DNA of 64,000 nucleotides, taken from Micromonospora alfalfae. GTDB lineage: Bacteria; Actinomycetota; Actinomycetes; Mycobacteriales; Micromonosporaceae. Under the pieces are notes generated by a model, which was given only the letters and a program-made list of their open reading frames with translations, ran no database searches and was not told the origin of the DNA. Made by a program: the position numbers and the translations under genes. This document shows, piece by piece, positions 23,650 to 31,589 of this stretch; positions within the stretch are counted from its first letter, which is position 1; each line of letters begins with the position of its first letter. The DNA is taken from the NCBI RefSeq assembly GCF_022230925.1, contig NZ_JAKKFH010000013.1, positions 1 to 64,000 of the forward strand, written 5' to 3'.

Positions 23650-24797
23650 CATCCACCCTCACTGAGCCGACCGGACGGGTTCACTGGCTCGGCACCGGTC
23701 TGTCGACCGGGAGCGGGCTCGCCCTGGTCTGCGCCACCGCTACCGGCACCACGGTCTGGGGACGCAGCCGCGAGAAGGCGCAGGCCTGTCTCGACCGGCT
23801 CGGGCTCACCGGCCAGGCCGACGCGCGGGAACTCGGCTGGGAAGCCCTCGCCGACGCCGTACGCCCTGGTGATCTCGTGGTCTCCATGCTGCCGGCCGCG
23901 GAGCACCCGACAGTGCTGCGGCTCTGCCTGCGCCAGTCGGCGCACTTCGCCAGTTCCAGTTACGTCTCCGCGGAGGTCGCCGAGCTGGCCGCCGACGCGC
24001 GACGAGCCGGGCTCGTGGTGCTGACCGACGCGGGGCTCGACCCCGGAATCGATCATCTGCTGGCTCATCGGCTCGTTCAGGCCGCAGAGAAGGCCCTCGG
24101 CGATACTCCGGCGACTGTGTCGTTCACGTCGTACTGCGGGAGCTTCCCCGCGGTGCCGAACGACTTCCGCTACCGGTTCAGCTGGGCGCCGCGGGGTGTC
24201 CTGACCGCCCTCGGCACCCCCGCCCGCTTCGTGGAGGGTGGCCGCGAGCTGACCGTCGACCGGCCGTACCGCGCTGCGGAGAAGCTTGTCCTGGGTGGCG
24301 AACCATTCGAGGTCTACGCGAACAGGGACAGTATCCCCTACATCACCACATATCAGTTCCCTAAGTCCTGGGAGGTTGACACCTTCGTTCGCGGCACGGT
24401 CCGGCTCGACGGATGGACCGACGCCTGGCAGCCGGTCTTCGCTCAGCTGGAGAACGGCACCGCCGACGAGATCACCGCTCTGGCCGCGCGGCTGGCCGAG
24501 CAGTACCCGGCCACCAGCGAGGACCATGACCGGGTGGTCATGTTCGTACGGCTGGAGGCGGTTGCCGGCGACGGAGCGCGCTGGGCCGGCGAATACACGA
24601 TGGACGTCCAGGGGGATGCCACCGAGAACGCGACACCTCGCCTGGTCTCCGTGGCCCTCGCCGGCGGGCTCGCCGAGTTGCTGGCCGGACGGATGTCTCC
24701 CGGTCTGCACCAGGCGACCTCCGACCCCGGGTCGATCGACAGCTGGTTGGACTTCCTGTCCGCCAACGGCGTCGCCTGCCAGGAATATCTGCCATAG
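23646..24797 (+). CDS. Saccharopine reductase/dehydrogenase (Lys9-type, glutamate-forming)
   Basis: The 383-residue product has an N-terminal Rossmann domain (WLGTGLSTGSGLALV and SMLPAAEHPTVLRLC) and the hallmark VLTDAGLDPGIDHLLAHRL near residue 125, as in Lys9/LOR saccharopine reductases, which cleave saccharopine to L-2-aminoadipate 6-semialdehyde and glutamate. The glycine motif is atypical (GTGLSTGSG). GTG 23646 overlaps the Lys1 stop by 4 bp. With Lys1 it makes a complete lysine-to-aminoadipate-semialdehyde route, rare in bacteria as a dedicated pair and probably supplying a C6 precursor. Confidence 0.85.
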   Translation: MTSTLTEPTGRVHWLGTGLSTGSGLALVCATATGTTVWGRSREKAQACLDRLGLTGQADARELGWEALADAVRPGDLVVSMLPAAEHPTVLRLCLRQSAHFASSSYVSAEVAELAADARRAGLVVLTDAGLDPGIDHLLAHRLVQAAEKALGDTPATVSFTSYCGSFPAVPNDFRYRFSWAPRGVLTALGTPARFVEGGRELTVDRPYRAAEKLVLGGEPFEVYANRDSIPYITTYQFPKSWEVDTFVRGTVRLDGWTDAWQPVFAQLENGTADEITALAARLAEQYPATSEDHDRVVMFVRLEAVAGDGARWAGEYTMDVQGDATENATPRLVSVALAGGLAELLAGRMSPGLHQATSDPGSIDSWLDFLSANGVACQEYLP

Positions 24798-24906
24798 GCC
24801 GATGATCTGGTACATGGTTGGAATTCGATCGCCTCATGGTGTTCCGAAGTAAGTACACTTCGGACGGTCTGGCGCGGTTCACAGCCAGTTACGGGGAGGC
24901 CAGGAC

Positions 24907-25896
24907 ATGGCGCAGCAGTCGGAGACCGGGCAATCGGCGACGATTCGGCGTGGCATTCTGCCGCTGCTGATCTTCGCCGCGTTGACCGCCGCGATGGACG
25001 TGTACGGCAGCAACCGACTGCAGGTGGTCAGCCCGGAAAGCCTCACCGCGGTCTCCTTTACGCTGACGGCGGTCTTCTTCCTCGTCCTGGAGGTCGTGCG
25101 TAACGGCACAGCGTTCCTGACCATGCTGCGTGATTCACGTCACGACGTCATCGCCATCAACATCACCACCGCCGTGACGTGGCTCGCCACCTTCTACGCC
25201 CTCCGCAACCTGGAGCCGGCGGTAGTGAACGTGGTCGGCCTGGCCCTCGGTCCGGTGTTCATCCTCGTGACCGGCGCGATCCTGCGCCGGGGGGCGTCCG
25301 TCATCGCTGCGGAGGTCGTGGTCGCGTTGGGGATCTGCGTGTTCCTCAGCGTCCTGGTGTGGGGCTCCTTCACCGGTGAGACCGCCGTCGGGGAAATCGG
25401 TGAGAGCACCGCCGCCTGGGGACTCTTCTTCTCGGTGGTGTGCGCGATCGGATCGGCGGCCAACATCACCTACATGAAGCGGCTCAGCGATCGCGGTCGC
25501 AGCCCGCAGGAGGTGCTGGCGGTGCGGTTCTTCCTGATGATCGCGATCGGGTGGGCGATGACCGCGACGAGTTCGCTGGACGAGGTGCGGGCCGCGCTCG
25601 TGCCCGGCGCCGTGGTGGCCGTCATCGGCATCGGGCTCCCGATCTACGTACTGCAGATCGGGATCAGGCACACCGAGCCCATCACCACGGCACTGATCGT
25701 CTCGCTGTCACCGATCTTCGCCTACTTCATGCAGTTCCTGGACGGCCGGCTGCAACCCTCACCACTGACCATCGTGGGAATCGTGGGCATCGTGGCACTC
25801 GCGACCGCCGGGACCCTGGCCCGGGCCCGCCACGACGGCCGATTGGTAACTGCGACCGTGCCGTCGGCGTACGACACCGACGGAGTCCGCCGATGA
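24907..25896 (+). CDS. DMT/EamA-family transporter
   Basis: The 329-residue protein has about ten hydrophobic segments in two repeats of five (breaks near residues 150-180), the EamA pattern, with RNLEPAVVNVVGLALGPVF in the first repeat and RHTEPITTALIVSLSPIFAYF in the second. Members export amino acids and other metabolites across the plasma membrane. It starts 109 bp after the Lys9-like gene and overlaps the ATG context of the ATP-grasp gene. It probably exports the product or an intermediate. Confidence 0.88.
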   Translation: MAQQSETGQSATIRRGILPLLIFAALTAAMDVYGSNRLQVVSPESLTAVSFTLTAVFFLVLEVVRNGTAFLTMLRDSRHDVIAINITTAVTWLATFYALRNLEPAVVNVVGLALGPVFILVTGAILRRGASVIAAEVVVALGICVFLSVLVWGSFTGETAVGEIGESTAAWGLFFSVVCAIGSAANITYMKRLSDRGRSPQEVLAVRFFLMIAIGWAMTATSSLDEVRAALVPGAVVAVIGIGLPIYVLQIGIRHTEPITTALIVSLSPIFAYFMQFLDGRLQPSPLTIVGIVGIVALATAGTLARARHDGRLVTATVPSAYDTDGVRR

Positions 25897-25907
25897 AGGA
25901 GTCCTCC

Positions 25908-27131
25908 ATGAAATGCGCCATCGTCGACGCGTACGGCGCGGGCCGGCACCTGCCGGCAGCGCTGCGGCGTCGCGGCATTGAATTCATCCACATCCGCTCT
26001 GACGCTCCCGACTGGCGGCTCAGCTACCGGCCCGAGGAATTCACAGTCGACCTGAAGCACGAGGGTGACCTCGACGCCACAGTCGCCCGGCTCCGGGAGC
26101 ACGACGTCGGCATCGTCGTGGCCGGCGCCGAGTCCGGGGTGTTGCTGGCCGACCAGATGTCCGCCGCCCTGGGCACATCGGGCAACGGCATGCGGAATCC
26201 CCTGGCGCGGCGCGACAAGTTCGCCATGCACGAGTCGATCCGCGACGCCGGCCTGGCCGCCGCCGACGGCTTCCGGGCCGAGTCGGTCGACGAGATCCTC
26301 GGCTGGGCGGGTGACCGGGGGCAATGGCCGGTGGTTCTCAAGCCGCCGTCCAGTGCGGGCGGGGACAACGTCTACGTCTGCCACTCCCCTGACGAGATCA
26401 GGGACGCGTACGCGCGGATCACCGGCAACATCGACCGGTACGGCCGCCAGAACCGCCTCGTTCTGGTGCAACAGTTCCTGGCCGGCACCGAGTACTACGT
26501 CAACTCGGTCAGCCGGGCCGGTGTGCACCGGATCGTGGAGGTTTGGCGCTATCACAAGCGCTCCACCGGCGGTCGGACCATCTACGACTACGAGGACCTG
26601 CTGGCCTGGGATGACAGTGCGGCCCGGCAGATCGCCGACTACACCCTGGCGGTGCTGGACGCGCTTGAGATCCGTACCGGCGCAGGGCACACGGAGGTCA
26701 TGCTGACCGCGTCCGGACCGGTTCTGGTCGAGTGCGGCGCCCGCCTCGGCGGCGGCCAGATGCCTGAGCTGTTGACCCGGTGCACCGGCACCAACCAGGT
26801 CGACAGCCTCGCCCTGGCGATCGCCGACCCTGAGGTCTTCACGCGTCAGGGGACCAGCGGTTATCGGCTCGACGCCAATTTGCGCTGCGTCAACCTGATC
26901 ACCGAGCGCGACGGCGTCATGCCGGGTGCCGACGCCTGGGCGGCCGTCCGGGCGCTCCCGTCCTTCGACAGCCTGGTGCTCAACATCCCGGAGGGCACCC
27001 TCCTGTCGCCCACCACCGACATGGCCACCTGCCCGGGCACGCTCTACCTGTGTGCCCCCGACCGGCAGCAGGTCATCGCCGACTACGACCGGCTGCGCTC
27101 GCTGGAACTCGCCGGCCTCTACGGCAACTGA
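25908..27131 (+). CDS. ATP-grasp ligase
   Basis: The 407-residue product is a stand-alone ATP-grasp enzyme, with PVVLKPPSSAGGDNVYVCHS (the nucleotide lysine and glycine loop, near residue 143), LVLVQQFLAGTEYYVNSV, and the magnesium-binding HTEVMLTASGPVLVECGARLGG near 265-285. It would activate a carboxylate as acyl phosphate and join it to an amine or thiol. In butirosin assembly an ATP-grasp enzyme, BtrJ, loads Glu on the ACP and adds a gamma-glutamyl cap, a role that fits the neighbouring ACPs and BtrH-like genes (inference). ATG 25908 has AAGGAG at 7 nt; ATG 25893 overlaps the DMT stop. Confidence 0.88.
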   Translation: MKCAIVDAYGAGRHLPAALRRRGIEFIHIRSDAPDWRLSYRPEEFTVDLKHEGDLDATVARLREHDVGIVVAGAESGVLLADQMSAALGTSGNGMRNPLARRDKFAMHESIRDAGLAAADGFRAESVDEILGWAGDRGQWPVVLKPPSSAGGDNVYVCHSPDEIRDAYARITGNIDRYGRQNRLVLVQQFLAGTEYYVNSVSRAGVHRIVEVWRYHKRSTGGRTIYDYEDLLAWDDSAARQIADYTLAVLDALEIRTGAGHTEVMLTASGPVLVECGARLGGGQMPELLTRCTGTNQVDSLALAIADPEVFTRQGTSGYRLDANLRCVNLITERDGVMPGADAWAAVRALPSFDSLVLNIPEGTLLSPTTDMATCPGTLYLCAPDRQQVIADYDRLRSLELAGLYGN

Positions 27132-27145
27132 TCAACACGTCTTCG

Positions 27146-27179
27146 CCTCGCCGCGGCACAGCACGACGCCGCGGTGAGG
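27146..27179 (+). terminator. Intra-operon hairpin
   Basis: CCTCGCCGCGGC (27146-27157) pairs with GCCGCGGTGAGG (27168-27179) with one mismatch. It lies in the 107-bp gap between the ATP-grasp and ACP genes and may attenuate read-through or mark a processing point. Confidence 0.4.
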
Positions 27180-27238
27180 TACGGGGGTGCCCGCTGGCCT
27201 GATCCGGCACCGCCGTCCACTCGGGAAGGAGCGACAGA

Positions 27239-27511
27239 GTGCCCACCGGAACCGCCGACCGCGCCGCAGTTGCGGCCACCGTCAAGCGGGTCGTCATCGC
27301 ACAGTCCCAGCTGACGATCAGCGCCGGTCGGATCACCGAGACAGAGCCGCTCACCGGGCCGCTGCTGGACGTGACCTCGCTGGGCCTGCTCGCCGTAATG
27401 CTCAAGATCGAAGAAGAGCTCGGTGTCACGCTGCCCGACGATCTGTTCTCCGCCCCCCTGCCGCGCACCGTGGGCGACCTGGTCGACCTCGTGCAGCGGG
27501 CCGCCCGATGA
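27239..27511 (+). CDS. Acyl/aminoacyl carrier protein 1
   Basis: The 90-residue product has the four-helix ACP pattern. LLDVTSLGLLAVMLKIEEELG holds the candidate phosphopantetheine Ser47; the usual DSL reads TSL here, so the residue before Ser is Thr rather than Asp. LPDDLFSAPLPRTVGDLVDLV is the typical C-terminal part. GTG 27239 follows GGAAGGAG at 7 nt. The TGA stop overlaps the ATG of the BtrH-like gene, so the two are made together. Confidence 0.85.
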   Translation: MPTGTADRAAVAATVKRVVIAQSQLTISAGRITETEPLTGPLLDVTSLGLLAVMLKIEEELGVTLPDDLFSAPLPRTVGDLVDLVQRAAR

Positions 27512-28614
27512 GCGGCCCCGCCGCCGGATTCGGCGCGGCCCTCGATGCGCTGCCCGCCGACCTGTTCGACTGCGTGCAGGTCAACCTCGCGCTGCTGGCC
27601 GACGTGCGGCACGGACCCGGCACCCATCTGCGCCTCGGCGCGCGGCTCGCCTTCCGGCCCCGGCTCGACGACGGTTGGTGGACAGTCGAACCCGTTCCTG
27701 CCGACCAGGTGGATCACTCGGCCGGGCTCCTCGGCCTCGCAGTCGCCGAGCGCTGGGACGCCTGCCCGGCGGACCGGGTGCCCGAGTTGATCGCCGGGCG
27801 CGAGCCGCTCTACGTCGTCGCCGACGCCTACCACCTGCCGTGGCTTCCCTACGCCGGGCAGGAGCACATGCGGCACAGCTTCCTTGTGCACTCCCACGAT
27901 GACGGCGTACGTGTCTGGGACGCCTACCGCAACGACACCCGATGGGGGCCGGCAGTACCGGGACACTGGGACCTGAACGTGAAGGACCTGGTCACGGCAC
28001 TCGGCGACACCGCCGACGTGATCAGCTTCGGCGCGGCGGCGCTGCCCGACCCGCGGCCGACGGTCGAGCTCGACGACCCGACCGAATACCTGGCCGCGTA
28101 CGCCGACGCCCCGGACCCCGCTGCCGCGCTCGCCCGCCTGACCCTGCAGACCTGGCTGCTCGCACGGTCCCGGCTGCTGCACGCCACCAGCCGCGGAATG
28201 GAACTCCAGGAACATCTCGGGGCCTGGCAGGGGCTGGTTCAGCAGACCTACGTCGCGTGGCGGATGGCGCAGCGCGGCCGGCCGGCGTCGGAGGCCCCGC
28301 TGCGGCGACTTGGTGAGCTGCTGCACCGGGACCAGGCGCTCTTCGCCGTACCGGCGGCCGGCGGGCAGCAGTGGCGGCAGCACGTCGCCGAGGCTGCCGC
28401 GTCCGTCCTCCGCCTGCCCGTGCCAGTGGTGCTGGGCGGCGCCCGGTTCGACACCTCCCCCGAGTACGGCTCGTTGCGGATCGTCGAGATCGTCGAGCTG
28501 GTGGAACGGGTGGTCGGTGTGGAGTTGTCCGCCGACGATCTCGTGCCGGAGAACCTGCAGGACCTCGACGGCCTGTGCCGGATCGTCGCCCGCGCCGGGA
28601 CCGGCGCCCGATGA
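27508..28614 (+). CDS. BtrH-like acyltransferase fused to a C-terminal carrier domain
   Basis: The 368-residue product has two domains. Residues about 15-200 resemble the BtrH N-terminal, C39-peptidase-like fold: Cys22 in FDCVQVNLALLADV, His123 in EHMRHSFLVHSH and Asp138 in RVWDAY form a likely Cys-His-Asp triad, and LYVVADAYHLPWLPY matches the family. BtrH moves an aminoacyl group from an ACP to the butirosin aminoglycoside amine. Residues about 300-365 look like a carrier domain, EYGSLRIVEIVELVERV, with Ser322 as the pantetheine site and VPENLQDLDGLCRIV after it. The start and stop overlap the neighbouring genes (ATGA). Domain calls are by eye; the fusion is unusual. Confidence 0.72.
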   Translation: MSGPAAGFGAALDALPADLFDCVQVNLALLADVRHGPGTHLRLGARLAFRPRLDDGWWTVEPVPADQVDHSAGLLGLAVAERWDACPADRVPELIAGREPLYVVADAYHLPWLPYAGQEHMRHSFLVHSHDDGVRVWDAYRNDTRWGPAVPGHWDLNVKDLVTALGDTADVISFGAAALPDPRPTVELDDPTEYLAAYADAPDPAAALARLTLQTWLLARSRLLHATSRGMELQEHLGAWQGLVQQTYVAWRMAQRGRPASEAPLRRLGELLHRDQALFAVPAAGGQQWRQHVAEAAASVLRLPVPVVLGGARFDTSPEYGSLRIVEIVELVERVVGVELSADDLVPENLQDLDGLCRIVARAGTGAR

Positions 28615-30086
28615 CCCTTCTGCACGAGCTCTTCGACACGGCGGCCCGGCGTGCCCCCGACGACGTGGCCGTCACCGCGGGCCCGGACCGGACCACCTTC
28701 GCCGAGGTGGTGACATCGGGTCGCCGGATCGCGGCCGGGCTGCTCGGGGCGGGGCTGCGCCGCGGTGACCGGCTGGTGATCGTGTCACCGCCGTCGGTGG
28801 TCCTGCCCGCCGTCCTGTACGCCGCGGCCCGCGTCGGCGTCATCTTCGTCGTCCTGCACGAACAGCTCCGCGGCGATCCGTTGCGACATGTGCTCGATGA
28901 CTGTGAGCCGGCCCTGGTCCTCAGCGATGACGCGGAGGTCAGAGTCCTGGCGGCCGAGTCCGGGTCCGCAGCGGGCGACCTCAGCGGACTGGTGGCGCGG
29001 GCACCGCTGGACGGCCTGCCGCCGGGTGGTGAGCCGCTGACAGTGGACCCGGTGTGTCTTGTCTACACCTCCGGTTCCACGGCTCGACCCAACGCGGTGG
29101 TCTCCACCCACCAGCAGATGCTGTTCGCTGTCGCGGCCATTCAGGATGCCGTTGGCTATCGCCGCGACGACGTGGTGTTCTGCCCGTCACCGGTCTCCTT
29201 CGACTACGGGCTGTACCAGCTCTTCCTCTGTGCGCTCAGCGGCGCTCGGATACACCTGGCCGGTCTGACCGTCACCGGGCCCGGCCTGACGGCGGCGCTC
29301 ACCGCGACCGGCGCGACAGTGCTCGCGGCAGTCCCGTCGACGGCCGAGATGCTGGCCCGGCTGCTGGGCCGTGGCGGTGAGCCGCCGGAACTGCGGCTGC
29401 TCACCACCACCGGCGCGGCGATGCCCGTGGACCTGCTGCAGACGCTGCGGGCCCGGATGCCGAATCTGCGGACCCAGGTGATGTACGGCCTGACCGAATG
29501 CAAGCGGGTCGCCATCATGCCCCCGGACGGTGATCGGGAGCGGCCCGGGTCGAGCGGCCGGCCGCTGGCCGGGACGGAAGTGTTCGCCATCGACAGTAAG
29601 GGACGTCGTCTGCCCGACGGTGCCGTCGGTGAGCTGGTGGTCCGCGGCCCGCATGTGATGTCCGGCTATTGGCGGCGTCCGGAGCTGACCGCCGACCGGT
29701 TCCGGGTGGAGGAGGGCCTCACCACCCAGCTGCGCACCGGCGACCAGGGCCGGGTGGAGACCGGGGGATGGGTCTACGTCGACGGTCGTACCGACGACAT
29801 CTACAAGGAACGCGGATACCGGGTGAGCGCCACCGAGGTGGAGGCCGCGGCTCGCCGGATACCGCGGGTCACGTCCGTCGCGGTCCTGCCACCGCGCGAC
29901 GGCGTGCGGTCGGTGCTGGTCGCCGTCACGGAGCTGGCGGCGGAGACGGTGCTGGACCAGCTGCGCGACCATCTCGAGGTCTTCAAGATCCCGCAACGGT
30001 GCGTGGTGGTCGACGGTCTGCCGCTTACCCACAACGGCAAGATCGACCGCAAGGCCCTGACCACCCTGGTGGCCGAGAGTGCTTGA
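28611..30086 (+). CDS. AMP-dependent acyl/aminoacyl ligase 1 with altered P-loop
   Basis: The 491-residue product is an ANL-superfamily adenylating enzyme. The A3 core reads YTSGSTARPNAVVSTH, so the usual GxPKG is changed to ARPNA and the lysine is lost. Later cores are normal: MYGLTECKR (A5), TGDQGRVETGGWVYVDGR (A7-A8) and LTHNGKIDRKAL (A10) with the catalytic Lys. It probably still adenylates a carboxylate and loads an ACP, but the substrate is unknown. It is coupled by overlaps of 4 bp with the BtrH-ACP gene and 8 bp with the decarboxylase. Confidence 0.88.
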   Translation: MTLLHELFDTAARRAPDDVAVTAGPDRTTFAEVVTSGRRIAAGLLGAGLRRGDRLVIVSPPSVVLPAVLYAAARVGVIFVVLHEQLRGDPLRHVLDDCEPALVLSDDAEVRVLAAESGSAAGDLSGLVARAPLDGLPPGGEPLTVDPVCLVYTSGSTARPNAVVSTHQQMLFAVAAIQDAVGYRRDDVVFCPSPVSFDYGLYQLFLCALSGARIHLAGLTVTGPGLTAALTATGATVLAAVPSTAEMLARLLGRGGEPPELRLLTTTGAAMPVDLLQTLRARMPNLRTQVMYGLTECKRVAIMPPDGDRERPGSSGRPLAGTEVFAIDSKGRRLPDGAVGELVVRGPHVMSGYWRRPELTADRFRVEEGLTTQLRTGDQGRVETGGWVYVDGRTDDIYKERGYRVSATEVEAAARRIPRVTSVAVLPPRDGVRSVLVAVTELAAETVLDQLRDHLEVFKIPQRCVVVDGLPLTHNGKIDRKALTTLVAESA

Positions 30087-31353
30087 CCACGAGCTGGCCC
30101 GCCACGTCGCGGCCACTGCCGGAACCCCGGCTTACGTGTACGACCTGGCAGCCGCGCGGGACAACCTCGCCGCCCTGCGCATCGCCCTGCCCGAGGGGAC
30201 CGACACGTACTACTCGGTGAAGGCCAACCGGCACCCGGAAATGCTGCGCGCGCTGCGCGACGCCGGCAGTCGTGCCGAGGTCTGCTCGCCGGGCGAACTC
30301 AGCGCCGCTCTGGCGGCCGGCTGGGATCCCGGCACCATCCTGTACGCCGGTCCCGGCAAACGTGACGTCGACCTGCGCACCGCGCTTGCCGGGGGCGTGC
30401 GGCACTTCTCGGTGGACTCGCCGAACGCCCTGGACCAGCTGAACCGGTGTGCGGAAGCGGCTGGCGTGCCGGTGTGGTGCCTGCTGCGGATCAACGCCGA
30501 CGCGCCCGCGTCCCGGCCCGGCCTGACCATGACCGGGGTGTCGTCGCCGTTCGGTGCCGACGCCCGCTGGGTGGCGACCGCCCCGGAGCGGTTCGGGCAC
30601 CGGCCGCACGTGACAGTGACCGGGCTGCACCTCTACATGGGCACCAACCTGACCACCGTCGACGATCTGCTCGCCCAGTTCACCAGCAGCCTGCGCACCG
30701 CCGCCGACCTGCGCGAGGTGCTGCGCGCCCAAGGGGTACGCCTGGACGTGCTCGACCTCGGCGGCGGGTTCGGTGCGCCGTTCGGCCGGGCCGGCGGTCG
30801 CCTCGACCTGTCCGGGCTGCGTGAGCCGCTCACCGCCCTGCTGGACGCGGAGGTACCGGACTGGCGGGACGGCCGACCCCGGATTGCCTTTGAATCGGGC
30901 CGCTACCTCGTCGGTACCGCCGGCACCCTGCTCACCCGGGTCCTCGACGCGAAATCGTCGCACGGCAGCTACCTGGTCGTCCTCGAGTCAGGCATCAACC
31001 ACCTCGGCGGCCTGTCGGGGCTGCGCCGCCTCCCACCGCTGGTGCCGAGCCTGATCCCGGTCGACGCTGCGGCACCCACAGCGGTCACGGTGCCGACCAC
31101 CGTGTGCGGCCCGCTGTGCACTCCGCTGGACGTATGGGCGCGGGGCGTCGAACTGCCCCGGCTCGAACCCGGCGACCTGCTGGCTGTACCAAACGTCGGC
31201 GCCTATGGCCTGGACGCGAGCCTGCTCGCCTTCCTGGGCCACCCGCTGCCGGCCGAGGTGGTTCTCGACTCCACCGCCCCGGAACCGGCCACCTGGCACG
31301 TGTCCCGGATGGACCTGGTCCGTACCCCGATCTCCCTGGGAGAGCCGCTGTGA
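30079..31353 (+). CDS. Fold-type III PLP decarboxylase, BtrK/VinO-like
   Basis: The 424-residue product belongs to the ornithine/diaminopimelate decarboxylase fold. Lys49 or nearby in YYSVKANRHPEML carries PLP; LDLGGGFGAPF binds phosphate; AFESGRYLVG and CGPLCTPLDVW hold the substrate-side residues, followed by GAYGLDASLLAFLGHPLP. The GPLCTPLD form is typical of cluster enzymes such as BtrK and VinO, which decarboxylate amino acids while bound to an ACP. Flanked by a ligase and an ACP, it fits that role here. GTG 30079 overlaps the ligase end; the stop overlaps the ACP start (GTGA). Confidence 0.87.
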   Translation: MLDHELARHVAATAGTPAYVYDLAAARDNLAALRIALPEGTDTYYSVKANRHPEMLRALRDAGSRAEVCSPGELSAALAAGWDPGTILYAGPGKRDVDLRTALAGGVRHFSVDSPNALDQLNRCAEAAGVPVWCLLRINADAPASRPGLTMTGVSSPFGADARWVATAPERFGHRPHVTVTGLHLYMGTNLTTVDDLLAQFTSSLRTAADLREVLRAQGVRLDVLDLGGGFGAPFGRAGGRLDLSGLREPLTALLDAEVPDWRDGRPRIAFESGRYLVGTAGTLLTRVLDAKSSHGSYLVVLESGINHLGGLSGLRRLPPLVPSLIPVDAAAPTAVTVPTTVCGPLCTPLDVWARGVELPRLEPGDLLAVPNVGAYGLDASLLAFLGHPLPAEVVLDSTAPEPATWHVSRMDLVRTPISLGEPL

Positions 31354-31589
31354 ATCCGGAGTTCGTCGCGCTGCTGTCGCGTTTCCTCAAGTACGCCACC
31401 CCCGACCAGATCACCGCCGACGCCTCACTGCACGATCTGGGCCTGGACTCGATGCAGTCGATCGAACTGCTCTTCGCCATCGAGGACGACTGTGGTGTCA
31501 GCCTTCCCGACGAGGCGTTGACCGAGAGCACGTTCGCCACTGCCGGAAGCCTCTGGGCGGCCGTGCGCAACGCTCGCGGTGACGCCTGA
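31350..31589 (+). CDS. Acyl carrier protein 3, canonical DSM type
   Basis: The 79-residue product has LHDLGLDSMQSIELLFAIED, with Ser34 as phosphopantetheine site in a classical LGxDSM motif, and a normal C-terminal helix region. GTG 31350 overlaps the decarboxylase stop and the TGA shares a base with the next ATG. Its place directly after the decarboxylase makes it the best candidate for the carrier on which decarboxylation and later oxidation take place. Confidence 0.92.
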   Translation: MNPEFVALLSRFLKYATPDQITADASLHDLGLDSMQSIELLFAIEDDCGVSLPDEALTESTFATAGSLWAAVRNARGDA

